Below are positions 1 through 8,182 of a stretch of DNA of 64,000 nt, in pieces; within the stretch, counting starts at the first letter, position 1, and the number at the start of each line of letters is the position of its first letter. The notes beneath the pieces are model-generated. The model had not been told where the DNA came from. It worked only from the letters and a program-made list of their open reading frames with translations, and did not search any database. The position numbers and the translations under genes are program-made. Source of the stretch: Neobacillus rhizosphaerae (GTDB lineage Bacteria; Bacillota; Bacilli; Bacillales; Cytobacillaceae); assembly GCF_937468385.1 (NCBI RefSeq), contig NZ_CALBWS010000030.1, positions 1 to 64,000 on the forward strand, read 5' to 3'.

Positions 1-319
<319 letters not shown>

Positions 320-397
320 GTTGATTAGCTCATAAAAGTTACGTTGGCTTAGTTTCAATTGAAACTAATAATTTTTTGTTTGTTGACGTTTTTGTTT

Positions 398-415
398 GTT
401 TAGTTTTCAAAGATC
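398..415 (-). promoter_or_regulatory. rrn leader boxA-like antitermination site
   Basis: On the minus strand the leader contains GATCTTTGAAAACTAAAC, which matches the conserved Bacillus rrn leader block with its boxA core. It lies between the P2 promoter and the 16S 5' end, where NusB/NusE-dependent antitermination sites are expected. Assignment is by motif and position only. Confidence 0.7.
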
Positions 416-447
416 AATCTTCTCTGTCGCTCAAAAGCAACTTTATT

Positions 448-476
448 AATATATCATCTGCAGTTTATCATGTCAA
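448..476 (-). promoter_or_regulatory. rrn promoter P2 (sigma-A)
   Basis: Minus strand: -35 TTGACA (471-476), 17-base spacer, -10 TATATT (448-453). It is the promoter proximal to the 16S gene, about 130 bases upstream of the mature 5' end. Confidence 0.88.
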
Positions 477-521
477 CAACTTTTTTAACAAGTGTTTTTA
501 ATGTCAGCAGCGACGTTTATT

Positions 522-550
522 AATATAACAAGAAAATAAATATATGTCAA
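522..550 (-). promoter_or_regulatory. rrn promoter P1 (sigma-A)
   Basis: Minus strand: -35 TTGACA (545-550), 17-base spacer, -10 TATATT (522-527). The hexamers and spacing are identical to P2, 74 bases downstream. Tandem P1/P2 promoters are the usual arrangement for Bacillus rrn operons. Confidence 0.88.
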
Positions 551-593
551 CCGAAATTCCAAAAAATATCTGAACGAGGATTCTACCGTTTAT

Positions 594-824
594 TTATCCT
601 TTTTTTCTGTCCTTTCTGCCTCTTCTCATATATTTTAAACATTCACTAGGAGAAGCAACCCTTCTAAATAATGTAAACAAAACTTTATATCTCTCCTCCA
701 TTGCTCTTTTTATAATATGATCAATCCGTTCATCCTTTAAATCAAATAATATTTCATCCATTTCTCTTTTAATAAGGTATTCCATTTCTTTTACTTCTTT
801 TTCATTAATTAGAAGTCCAAACAT
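594..824 (-). CDS. small charged protein of unknown function
   Basis: A 76-residue ORF starting at 824, chosen over the ATG at 869 because a GGAGG lies 7 bases upstream of it. The protein begins MFGLLINEKEVKEMEYL, is rich in Glu, Lys and Arg, is predicted helical with no membrane segment, and ends in a very basic tail (RRGRKDRKKG). I do not recognise a named family. The good ribosome-binding site and biased composition suggest a real gene. It lies just upstream of the rrn promoters in the same orientation and is divergent from pdaB. No terminator was seen before rrn P1, so it may read into the rrn leader. Confidence 0.7.
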   Translation of the reverse strand: MFGLLINEKEVKEMEYLIKREMDEILFDLKDERIDHIIKRAMEERYKVLFTLFRRVASPSECLKYMRRGRKDRKKG

Positions 825-901
825 TGAATAACCTCCATTGAAATATCTAGTTATAGTAGTCTTTTCCAATTATTGAAATTTTATAATACAATTTTTTCTT
901 C

Positions 902-924
902 ATATTTCTAAAAATACAAGCATA
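902..924 (+). promoter_or_regulatory. possible sigma-E-like promoter of pdaB
   Basis: ATA at 902-904 and CATA at 921-924 are separated by 16 bases, resembling the -35 and -10 cores of mother-cell sigma-E promoters, about 40 bases before the pdaB start. The rest of the -10 (GGTAT) departs from consensus. This is tentative. Confidence 0.3.
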
Positions 925-964
925 GGTATGAGACAAGGATGGTATTGGACGAGGTGAAACCCAG

Positions 965-1717
965 ATGAATTTCTTTTTTGTATTAAACGGAAAGGCTTTA
1001 AAAAACGTAATTCTTATTTTAATCGCCGCTTTTTTTACCGCTTGGTTTCTCTATATGGAGAACCTTGCACAAATACCCGTCTTTTCAACCAAAGATGGTC
1101 CAAAAGCAGTTTATCGCGGTGAAAAGGATCTTGCGCTTACTTTTAATATTGGCTGGGGGGATGTGAAAGCAGAACCGATTTTAGATACACTAAAAAAAGA
1201 GAATGTTAAGTCCGCCACCTTCTTCTTAGGAGGGTCATGGGCCGAACAACATCCTGACATCGTCAGTCGGATTGTGAAAGAGGGATATGAAATTGGTATG
1301 CTTGGGTACGACTATGTAGACTACATGGATATTGAGGATGGAAAAATTAGTAAGGATATATCAAAAGCACAGGAGGTCTTTAAAAAGTTAAATGTAAAGG
1401 ATATAAAGCTTCTACGTGCACCAACTGGGCATTTCGATAAGCGCACCTTAAATATCGCTCACAGATATGGGTATACGGTTGTCCATTGGCGTATCGATTC
1501 AAAGGATTGGAAAAATCCCGGAATTAATAAAATCGTTGAAAATGTAAAAACGGCTCAAAAAGGTGATATTATTCTTCTCCATGCCTCAGATTCAGCCAAA
1601 CAAACGGCTAAAGCACTCCCGCTGATTTTGGAGAATATTCGTCAAAAAGGACTAAAACTCGTATCAGTTTCTGAAATGATTGCAAACGGGGAAGCTCATT
1701 CCAAGGAAATTAAATAG
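965..1717 (+). CDS. pdaB: PdaB, sporulation polysaccharide deacetylase-family protein
   Basis: 250 residues, close to the family's usual length. A single hydrophobic helix at about residues 13-30 acts as signal anchor, followed by a NodB-type polysaccharide deacetylase domain (about 55-240). In B. subtilis PdaB is needed for spore cortex stability. The canonical TFDDG metal motif reads LTFNIGW, and the usual His-x4-His metal motif is absent, as in other PdaB proteins; RAPTGHFD and LLHAS motifs remain. GAGGTG lies 8 bases before the ATG. It converges on kbaA with a shared hairpin between them. The synteny kbaA-pdaB-rrn matches B. subtilis. Confidence 0.93.
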   Translation: MNFFFVLNGKALKNVILILIAAFFTAWFLYMENLAQIPVFSTKDGPKAVYRGEKDLALTFNIGWGDVKAEPILDTLKKENVKSATFFLGGSWAEQHPDIVSRIVKEGYEIGMLGYDYVDYMDIEDGKISKDISKAQEVFKKLNVKDIKLLRAPTGHFDKRTLNIAHRYGYTVVHWRIDSKDWKNPGINKIVENVKTAQKGDIILLHASDSAKQTAKALPLILENIRQKGLKLVSVSEMIANGEAHSKEIK

Positions 1718-1726
1718 AAATAGGCA

Positions 1727-1764
1727 AAAAAAACCGACCATTTGATTAAACGGACGGTTTTTTG
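1727..1764. terminator. bidirectional terminator between pdaB and kbaA
   Basis: AAAACCG and CGGTTTT arms flank a 15-20 base loop, with A-rich sequence on the left and T-rich on the right, so it can serve pdaB (+) and kbaA (-). The kbaA stop codon lies inside the hairpin. Confidence 0.7.
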
Positions 1765-2426
1765 TTTATTTTCTTATTATTTTTAACTTTGCTACCTGTT
1801 TGATTTTTACGCTGTTGCCTTTCCTGTTCAGATTTCATATTTAGTTTATGAAGGATTAATAATTGGTAAGCATTACAGGCCATTAAGGCAAACATCATCA
1901 AATAAAACCAATTTTGTGAATTTATCCTTAGAACTGGAACCCATTCCACTAACGTTACAACGATCATAAAGAAAAAAGCGGGAATAAACGCCTCTCGATT
2001 TGTTTGTTTACTTTTCACCCAAGCAACAATCAAACCAACAATAAGAAGAAGAAGTGCGGGAACAAAATAAAGCAGAATAGAATCTCCAGGCTTGGCGAAG
2101 TTTACATATCGTAAATAAACTAGATCAAATAATCCAAATAAAACGAGGACGACTTGGATAGAATTCCAAAGGGAAACAGATTTAAAAATCCCTAAACCGA
2201 ACCGATGAATTGTTAAATAGGAAAAAAAGCCCATTTGACTGATAACACTAATGAGAAACCCCATACCAATTAGAAAAATGATCGCAGATAAAATATCCAT
2301 TATTTTAAATTCAGTAAAATAGGACTGAAATTCATTCCAGCGCACTATAAATCCCACAATAGCCGCCGTGACCCCGCCAACTAATAATGTGGTCATAAAC
2401 AGTCTTACCCAATTACGGCTTGTCAC
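1746..2426 (-). CDS. kbaA: KbaA, KinB-signalling pathway membrane protein
   Basis: 226 residues from a GTG at 2424-2426, chosen because GGGGG lies 8 bases upstream and the product then begins VTSRNWVRLF, a likely N-terminus for this family. An in-frame TTG at 2474 lacks a ribosome-binding site. About six hydrophobic segments predict an integral membrane protein with a basic, Asn/Lys-rich cytoplasmic tail. KbaA is required for activation of the KinB branch of the sporulation phosphorelay. It is divergent from gerD and convergent with pdaB, the same order as in B. subtilis. Confidence 0.9.
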   Translation of the reverse strand: MTSRNWVRLFMTTLLVGGVTAAIVGFIVRWNEFQSYFTEFKIMDILSAIIFLIGMGFLISVISQMGFFSYLTIHRFGLGIFKSVSLWNSIQVVLVLFGLFDLVYLRYVNFAKPGDSILLYFVPALLLLIVGLIVAWVKSKQTNREAFIPAFFFMIVVTLVEWVPVLRINSQNWFYLMMFALMACNAYQLLILHKLNMKSEQERQQRKNQTGSKVKNNKKINKKPSV

Positions 2427-2510
2427 ACTATAAACCCCCATAAAAAAAAATAAATTCCATACTGATTGTACCAAGCAATATTTGAAAAATCCATAATTTG
2501 CGTTACTTAC

Positions 2511-2540
2511 GAATAATCTAGGCGGATTTTCTTCATTATA
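2511..2540 (+). promoter_or_regulatory. sigma-G promoter of gerD
   Basis: GAATA (2511-2515), an 18-base spacer and CATTATA (2534-2540) fit the forespore sigma-G consensus closely, about 35 bases upstream of the gerD start. In B. subtilis gerD is expressed in the forespore under sigma-G. Confidence 0.8.
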
Positions 2541-2574
2541 AAATTAAGGATTCTTATGTGAAAGGAGCTTGAAA

Positions 2575-3186
2575 ATGAAAGTAAAAAGAATTTTGCTCCT
2601 CCTGCCCATCATGGTGTTTTTAACGAGCTGTTCATCCAGTGATACAAGCAGCGGAGGGCAAATAGATTACGATCAGACCAAGAAAATGGTTGTTGATATC
2701 CTAAAAACAGATGATGGGAAAAAAGCAATTCAAGATGTAATGTCCGATGATAAAATGAAGGAAAAGCTGGTTATGGACCAAAAGGTTGTCTCCGATACCA
2801 TACAACAAACTTTAACATCAGATAAAGCAACCGAATTTTGGAAAAAAACCTTTAATGACCCAAAATTTACTCAAAACGTAGCTAAAAATATGAGATCTGA
2901 AAACGAAAAATTATTAAAGGAACTAATGAATGACCCAGAATATAGAGGAATGATGATTGAGGTTTTTAAAGAACCTGAAATTCAAAAAGAGCTGGCAGAT
3001 GCCCTAAAAAGCAAAGAATACCGCGAGCATCTTCAGAAAGTTATTACAGAAACGGTTGATAGCCCGCTATTTAAGGTTAAGATTCAAGAGCTGCTTTTAA
3101 AGGCAGCGGAGGATATGAAAACGAAGGAAAGCAGTAAAAGCAACCAAGGAAAAAGTTCCAGCGATCAAAGTAGCAGCGGTTCATAG
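2575..3186 (+). CDS. gerD: GerD, spore germination lipoprotein
   Basis: 203 residues. The ATG at 2575 is preferred over a TTG six bases earlier because AAAGGAG then lies 7 bases upstream. An N-terminal basic-hydrophobic signal ends in the lipobox LTSC, so it should be a lipoprotein. The body is highly charged and helical with repeated helix units (residues about 30-180), and the tail is Ser/Lys-rich and low complexity. GerD forms an inner spore membrane scaffold that clusters nutrient germinant receptors. It is monocistronic, with its own sigma-G promoter and a shared terminator with salA. Confidence 0.95.
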   Translation: MKVKRILLLLPIMVFLTSCSSSDTSSGGQIDYDQTKKMVVDILKTDDGKKAIQDVMSDDKMKEKLVMDQKVVSDTIQQTLTSDKATEFWKKTFNDPKFTQNVAKNMRSENEKLLKELMNDPEYRGMMIEVFKEPEIQKELADALKSKEYREHLQKVITETVDSPLFKVKIQELLLKAAEDMKTKESSKSNQGKSSSDQSSSGS

Positions 3187-3204
3187 GTCACATTAACTAA
3201 AATT

Positions 3205-3236
3205 AAACCTCTTCCAGGGGTATGGAAGAGGTTTTT
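3205..3236. terminator. terminator between convergent gerD and salA
   Basis: AAACCTCTTCC and GGAAGAGGTTT form an 11-bp stem around a short loop, followed by a T run on the plus strand and A-rich flank on the other side. It suits gerD and possibly salA as well. Confidence 0.85.
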
Positions 3237-3239
3237 GAG

Positions 3240-4295
3240 TTATTTTTTTAGCAAGCCTACCATTTTTTCAGCTATTTCTAAATATATTTTTCCAATTTGA
3301 TGATCTTCTTGGTACACAGATGGAGCAAAATCATCGTCGTTCCAGTCTGGCTGGTTAAGCGGCAGGCGGCCAAGTACCTCTGAATTTAATTCTTCAGCCA
3401 ATTTATCTCCGCCGCCTTGGCCAAATACATATTCTTTCTCGCCTGTTATTTTGCTTTCAAAATAAGCCATATTTTCAATAACACCAAGCACCTCATGATC
3501 TGTACGAATTGCCATTGCACCAGCACGGGCCGCAACAAACGCTGCCGTTGGATGTGGGGTGGTGACGATAATTTCCTTACATGCAGGTAGCATGGTGTGA
3601 ACATCTAAAGCAACATCCCCGGTTCCTGGCGGTAGATCTAATAGTAAATAATCAATTTCTCCCCACTCTACTTCATTGAAGAAGCTGTTTAACATTTTAC
3701 CAAGCATCGGTCCGCGCCAAATAATCGGGGCATTATCTTCAACAAAGAAGCCCATCGAAATAACTTGAACGCCAAATCGTTCCACAGGGATAATCTTTTC
3801 TCCGCGAACAACTGGCCGTTTCGTAATTCCCATCATATCTGGAACACTGAAACCATAGATATCGGCATCAATGAGACCGACTTTTTTTCCAAGGCGCGCA
3901 AGGGCAACGGCAAGGTTAACAGATACCGTTGATTTTCCAACTCCACCTTTTCCGCTCGCAATCGCAATGAAGGTTGTATTATCGGAATTGAGCAGGTTTT
4001 TATCTTTATTTTCTGGCTCAGCATGTCGGTGGGCAGCTAAGATTTCTTCAGGCAGCTCGCTGAAACGGATGCCCACTGTGGCCGCTCCTTCTTCTTTTAA
4101 TAGGTTAACAATTTGCGTTTGCAGCTGTAATTGTTCGCTCGTTCCCGTTCTTGCGATTCCTATCTTTACACTGACATGATTCTTTTCCTCTTTAATCTTA
4201 ACTTCCTCGATTGCATTTAATTCAGCTAATGTTTTATGTAAAAATGGTTCTTTAAGGCCGCCAACAACTTCACGGACTCTCACTTCTGTTAACAT
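3240..4295 (-). CDS. salA: SalA, Mrp/ApbC-family P-loop ATPase
   Basis: 351 residues from the ATG at 4295, with GGTGAGG upstream; a longer ATG form at 4328 has no such site. The N-terminal 80 residues match the MIP18/DUF59 fold, followed by an Mrp NTPase with Walker A SGKGGVGKST (about residue 118), DADIYG and LLDLPPGTGD. The C-terminal CxxC that binds Fe-S cluster in Mrp carriers is missing (the region reads MAYFESKITG). In B. subtilis SalA represses scoC and so promotes exoprotease expression. It may be a regulator rather than an Fe-S carrier. Confidence 0.93.
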   Translation of the reverse strand: MLTEVRVREVVGGLKEPFLHKTLAELNAIEEVKIKEEKNHVSVKIGIARTGTSEQLQLQTQIVNLLKEEGAATVGIRFSELPEEILAAHRHAEPENKDKNLLNSDNTTFIAIASGKGGVGKSTVSVNLAVALARLGKKVGLIDADIYGFSVPDMMGITKRPVVRGEKIIPVERFGVQVISMGFFVEDNAPIIWRGPMLGKMLNSFFNEVEWGEIDYLLLDLPPGTGDVALDVHTMLPACKEIIVTTPHPTAAFVAARAGAMAIRTDHEVLGVIENMAYFESKITGEKEYVFGQGGGDKLAEELNSEVLGRLPLNQPDWNDDDFAPSVYQEDHQIGKIYLEIAEKMVGLLKK

Positions 4296-4444
4296 AAAAA
4301 ACACCTCACCTTTTGAATTCGTTACCATACCTCAGTATACCATAAACAAGCAAAGAAGCAGTTAAATCAATCACACTGTTATTCCTATTAATATATATTA
4401 AACCTTCATGAACAACAAAAATGGAAGACGGGGGTCCCACCTTC

Positions 4445-5173
4445 CTAATCTGTTTCTTTTAATTCCTTTTCATTTGTAAAATAACGCATAATTCCATTAT
4501 TTATCGATGCGGCTACTTTTTTCTGGTAGGGCTCTGTTTTTAACAATTCCTTTTCCGTAGGATTAGAAAGGAAGCCAACCTCTACCAATATTCCTGGCTT
4601 TTTAGCATGCGTTAATATAAAAACATTATTTATCGGCTTCGCTTTTCGCGTTGTATTCTCCAAGTTCTTGCGCAGCTCTTCCTGAATAAATTTCGCTGCT
4701 CGGGCATTTTCCTTATGATGTGGAGCATAGAAGGTTTGTGCGCCGCTCCATCTTGCTGACGGAATCGCATTTAAATGGATACTGACAAATAAATCATTAT
4801 CCGAGCTATTAATCATTTTTAATCTCTTTTTCAGGTCCTCAACTTTTCTTCTGCTATAGCCCCTTGTATCAGGATCAGCAAGATCTTTATCTGTTTCCCG
4901 CGTCATTATAACAAGGGCCCCTTGCTCTTGGAGATAATCCCTGACTTTAAGGCTAATTTCTAAGGCAATATCCTTTTCCAGCGTTTTTCCGGTTCCAGCT
5001 CCGCCATCAGGGCCGCCATGTCCGGCATCAAGCAAAATAATTTTGCCCGATAGCGGAAGATTCCATGACTTCCATGAATTATTCTCGGAAAAATCATGCT
5101 GTAAAATCAGAAATAAAACCAGTAACCCCGCAATAAAGCTGATAATTTTGATTCTGCGCTTTAACAACCCCAA
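4445..5173 (-). CDS. cwlD: CwlD, germination-specific N-acetylmuramoyl-L-alanine amidase
   Basis: 242 residues from a TTG start with GGAAGG 5 bases upstream. A hydrophobic anchor spans residues about 10-25. The Amidase_3 domain shows the zinc-ligand motifs LDAGHGGPDGG (His near 52), EKDIAL (Glu near 67), SIHLNA (His near 133) and the late EVGFLSN glutamate. CwlD cleaves peptide side chains from muramic acid during cortex synthesis, allowing muramic-delta-lactam formation with PdaA. It lies downstream of ybaK with 79 bases between them. A weak CATATATT sigma-E-like -10 lies upstream, but no clear -35 was found. Confidence 0.95.
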   Translation of the reverse strand: MGLLKRRIKIISFIAGLLVLFLILQHDFSENNSWKSWNLPLSGKIILLDAGHGGPDGGAGTGKTLEKDIALEISLKVRDYLQEQGALVIMTRETDKDLADPDTRGYSRRKVEDLKKRLKMINSSDNDLFVSIHLNAIPSARWSGAQTFYAPHHKENARAAKFIQEELRKNLENTTRKAKPINNVFILTHAKKPGILVEVGFLSNPTEKELLKTEPYQKKVAASINNGIMRYFTNEKELKETD

Positions 5174-5252
5174 TCATTCCTTCCCGCTCGTACCTGTTCA
5201 ATAAAATATATGGGACAAGGAGAGGATTTAGAACAGGAAGAAATGATGGGTA

Positions 5253-5696
5253 TTAATGGAGACGGAGTTTGTGGCGCCTTTGGCCTTTTTCATAGCCCTC
5301 TCTCCACCAAACATGAATATATTGCTCACACAAATAATAAAGCGATTCACTCATAGTACCTTCTTCACCGTTCCCCCAATAGAGCAAAAAGTTGTAAAGT
5401 GTATCAATCAGGTGTTTTTCTTCTTTAAAGCAGCGCAAGCGCACCTCTTCAAGGTCTTCTCCATAATAGCCAAACTTGCTGAATTTTGCCCCTAATAAGA
5501 AGGCTTCCAAGGCAACATCATAGCACGCTTCCTCTATCCCCGTATTCATCACAAAGCTTGAGGCAATTTTTGTGGAGCCAAAGTAGTGGCGTACTCTTTC
5601 CTTCAATGTATTTAGTGATAAGTCCCGTAGTACGGAACGCTCATATTTAATTTGTTTTTCGCGACGTTTTTCTTTAAAGGTTGTAATAACAGTCAC
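5253..5696 (-). CDS. ybaK: YbaK, DUF2521-family protein of unknown function
   Basis: 147 residues. It is recognised by position next to cwlD and by shared motifs with B. subtilis YbaK: AFLLGAKFSKFGYYGE in the middle and WWREGYEKGQRRHKLRL at the end. It is cytoplasmic, helical and lacks membrane segments. No function is established. It is probably co-transcribed with cwlD and divergent from the SDR gene across a 223-base spacer in which I see no convincing promoter. Confidence 0.88.
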   Translation of the reverse strand: MTVITTFKEKRREKQIKYERSVLRDLSLNTLKERVRHYFGSTKIASSFVMNTGIEEACYDVALEAFLLGAKFSKFGYYGEDLEEVRLRCFKEEKHLIDTLYNFLLYWGNGEEGTMSESLYYLCEQYIHVWWREGYEKGQRRHKLRLH

Positions 5697-5919
5697 TTCA
5701 ATTTCACCTCTTAGAACTATTCTTTATCCCTCGTTCATAAGAAATGCAAAGAGGGAGCAGTTTTCAATTGCCAATTTTTTATCGAAAACTCAAGATTGTT
5801 TACTCAGTTCCCTTTTTTCAGTCAAAAGTTGTAGATAAAGTTCAAGCTTTTTTCTGAGGGAAGATTTGTCAGAAATCGGTATGCTTATGACATCAAGTAA
5901 TCAAAGGGAGATAACTGAT

Positions 5920-6633
5920 ATGAATAACAAAGTAGTGATGATCACAGGGGCGTCTAAAGGTTTGGGTAAAGCATTAACATTGGCATTTGCAAAGGAAGGT
6001 GCCCGGTTGGCGATATGCGCTAGGTCTGCGGAAAACCTGCTAAGGGTAAAGGAAGAAGCGGAGAGCTTAGGTGCTGAAGTGCTCGCGGTTACCGCTGATA
6101 TTTCCAAGTCAAGAGATGTTGAACGGTTCGTTGCGATGACAGAGAACGCATTTGGCCATATTGATGTCCTGATTAATAATGCATCTATCTTAGGTCCAAG
6201 TCCAATGCCCTTACTTCTCGATTACCCTGAAGAAGAATTTGCTGAGGTACTCCGGGTGAATGTGATTTCGCCATTTTTCGTAACGAGAAGAGTGATTCCG
6301 GGGATGCTTGAGCGTAATGAAGGCTCTATTATCAATGTAACATCTGAAGCCGGTCATACAGGCTATGCAGGATGGGGGGCATACGGGATTTCAAAATTTG
6401 CCGTTGAGGGCCTCACCCAAACGTGGGCAGATGAATTAAGCCAAACCAATGTCCGGGTAAACATGGTCGATCCGGGAGAAATGGACACAGAAATGCATCA
6501 ATTAGCCGTTCCCAATTGCGATTACCCATTGGCAAAGCCGGAGGATGTTGTTGACGTATTTTTGTACCTAGCATCGCAGAAGTCTGCTGGAATTAATGGC
6601 CAGCGGTTTGAAGCCCAGCCAGAGGGGGTCTAA
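5920..6633 (+). CDS. short-chain dehydrogenase/reductase (SDR)
   Basis: 237 residues from the ATG at 5920, supported by AAAGGGAG upstream; an ATG at 5866 would add 18 unusual residues. It is a classical SDR: cofactor motif TGASKGLG (about residues 8-15), NNAS, catalytic Ser in NVTSEAG and YGISK containing the Tyr-x3-Lys pair. The substrate is unknown. It is the first gene of an operon in which the QueA-like start is 2 bases after its stop codon. The block interrupts the ybaK-rpsI neighbourhood, which in B. subtilis does not contain these genes. Confidence 0.88.
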   Translation: MNNKVVMITGASKGLGKALTLAFAKEGARLAICARSAENLLRVKEEAESLGAEVLAVTADISKSRDVERFVAMTENAFGHIDVLINNASILGPSPMPLLLDYPEEEFAEVLRVNVISPFFVTRRVIPGMLERNEGSIINVTSEAGHTGYAGWGAYGISKFAVEGLTQTWADELSQTNVRVNMVDPGEMDTEMHQLAVPNCDYPLAKPEDVVDVFLYLASQKSAGINGQRFEAQPEGV

Positions 6634-6635
6634 AG

Positions 6636-7664
6636 ATGGCGACAAAAGCCTTGGATTTTTATCTTCCTAATGAATTGAATGCTTCCCACCCTCCTGAAAA
6701 ACGAGGCTTAAGAAGAGATCATGTCAGGATGATGGTTCTGGACCGAACTACAGGCGAAATTAGGCATGACCGCTTCTTCTACTTAACAAATTATCTCCAA
6801 CCTGGGGATTTGGTTATTTTAAATAATAGTCGAACCATACCTGCGGTTTTACCTGCTACATGGTTAAGAAACAACGTTCGAATCGCACCAAAAGTGGAAG
6901 TCCGGTTAGCAAGGCTCCGTCACGATGATACTTGGGATGCCTTGGTTGTTGCAAACCCTATAAAAACAGGCGATACTTTGCAATTTTCACCTGAATTGTC
7001 TGCAACGGTAATCGGCGAAAAGGAAAATTCCCCACTAAAGATCATTCAATTTACTAAAAAAGGATCGGATCTATTCAATATCATCTATTCTCTCGGTGAG
7101 CCGATACGCTATGAGTATATAGGATATCCATGGGACTTGGATTACTATCAAACCGTTTTTGCCAGCCATCCTGGTTCAGTGGAGATGCCCTCGGCTGGCA
7201 GAGCCTTTAGCTGGGAGCTGCTATTTAAATTGAAACACAAAGACATCCAGGTTGATTTTCTCCAATTGCATACAGGATTAAGCTATTTGCTTGATGATCA
7301 ATGGGAACAGTCACCCGAAGAGAATGAAGAGGAGTATCAAATCTCTGACCGTACAATGGAAAAGATTCTCCAAACAAAAGCATCCGGCAATAGGGTCATT
7401 GCGGTTGGTACAACGGTGGTCAGGGCTCTTGAGAGTGCAGCCAGAAACGGGGCACTTTCAGGAGTGACGAATCTATATATCGATCAACAATATCCTTTAA
7501 AAATAGCTGATGGAATCATTACCGGTTTTCATGAACCGAAGGCTAGCCACCTCGATATGCTGTCGGCCTTTGTTTCCGAACACCATTTACTTCAAGCATA
7601 TGATCAAGCAATCGAAGCCTGCTATTTATGGCATGAGTTTGGGGATATGAATTTAATTATATGA
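6636..7664 (+). CDS. divergent QueA-family protein (SAM:tRNA ribosyltransferase-isomerase-like)
   Basis: 342 residues, the length of QueA, and alignable over its whole length: FYLPNEL, LDRTTGEIRH, GDLVILNNSRTIPA, GTTVVRALES and the FGDMNLII end. QueA transfers a ribosyl unit from SAM to preQ1-tRNA in queuosine synthesis. Several signature blocks differ from canonical QueA: AAAPTAGLHF becomes VEMPSAGRAF, HVGLGTF becomes HTGLSYL, and TNFHLPKS becomes TGFHEPKA. It is therefore probably a paralogue with a changed substrate, not the housekeeping QueA. AGAGGGGG precedes the ATG. It is coupled to the SDR upstream and to the VOC gene downstream. Confidence 0.8.
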   Translation: MATKALDFYLPNELNASHPPEKRGLRRDHVRMMVLDRTTGEIRHDRFFYLTNYLQPGDLVILNNSRTIPAVLPATWLRNNVRIAPKVEVRLARLRHDDTWDALVVANPIKTGDTLQFSPELSATVIGEKENSPLKIIQFTKKGSDLFNIIYSLGEPIRYEYIGYPWDLDYYQTVFASHPGSVEMPSAGRAFSWELLFKLKHKDIQVDFLQLHTGLSYLLDDQWEQSPEENEEEYQISDRTMEKILQTKASGNRVIAVGTTVVRALESAARNGALSGVTNLYIDQQYPLKIADGIITGFHEPKASHLDMLSAFVSEHHLLQAYDQAIEACYLWHEFGDMNLII

Positions 7665-7678
7665 TTGGAGGCACTGAT

Positions 7679-8032
7679 ATGCGGTTTCATCATTATGCCA
7701 TAGAAGTAAATAATTTAGAGGAGTCGATCGCTTTCTACAAATACTTGGGTTTTCAGACAGAAAGTCGATTTTTCTTCATGGGTGAAGAGATTGTGTTTCT
7801 CGCTTCAAACGATTTTAGGCTTGAGTTGATATCCAATCAACAGGAAAAAAGTATCGCTAAAACGGTACATTTCTGTTTTGAGGTAAGCGATCTCCTTGAA
7901 GTGATGAACCGGTTTGATGACATTAGAAAAATAGAAGGTCCTTACAAGCTTCAGAATGGCTGGGAGACCGTATTTTTTGAAGGACCCGATCAAGAAATTA
8001 TCGAGTTTTTGCAGGTTAGACCTGTTTCGTGA
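7679..8032 (+). CDS. VOC (glyoxalase/bleomycin-resistance fold) protein
   Basis: 117 residues from the ATG at 7679, preceded by GGAGG at 7 bases. An in-frame ATG at 7661 overlaps the end of the previous gene. A single VOC domain has candidate metal ligands at the expected strand positions: His near residue 5, Glu in RLELIS, His in TVHFCFEV and Glu in EIIEFLQ. The family includes glyoxalase I, dioxygenases and antibiotic-binding proteins, and the sequence does not say which. It is the last gene of the SDR-QueA-like operon, followed by a terminator. Confidence 0.82.
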   Translation: MRFHHYAIEVNNLEESIAFYKYLGFQTESRFFFMGEEIVFLASNDFRLELISNQQEKSIAKTVHFCFEVSDLLEVMNRFDDIRKIEGPYKLQNGWETVFFEGPDQEIIEFLQVRPVS

Positions 8033-8046
8033 AACTAAAAAAACAA

Positions 8047-8083
8047 AGCTGTCTGCTCTATTTTTAAGAGAGACAGCTTTTTA
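8047..8083 (+). terminator. terminator after the VOC gene
   Basis: AAGCTGTCT and AGACAGCTT arms with a further CTC/GAG pairing, followed by five T on the plus strand. Confidence 0.88.
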
Positions 8084-8142
8084 ACATCTTATCTAAGACA
8101 TATTTACAACCTAAATTTAGCGTCTGAAAATTAAAAATAAGC

Positions 8143-8148
8143 TATAAT
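8143..8148 (+). promoter_or_regulatory. candidate -10 of the two-component operon
   Basis: A perfect TATAAT about 35 bases before the histidine kinase start. The -35 position has no good match, so an activator or a different promoter may be involved. Confidence 0.4.
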
Positions 8149-8182
8149 GACAGTAGATACGGGACGGTGGAGGGAGAATGGA

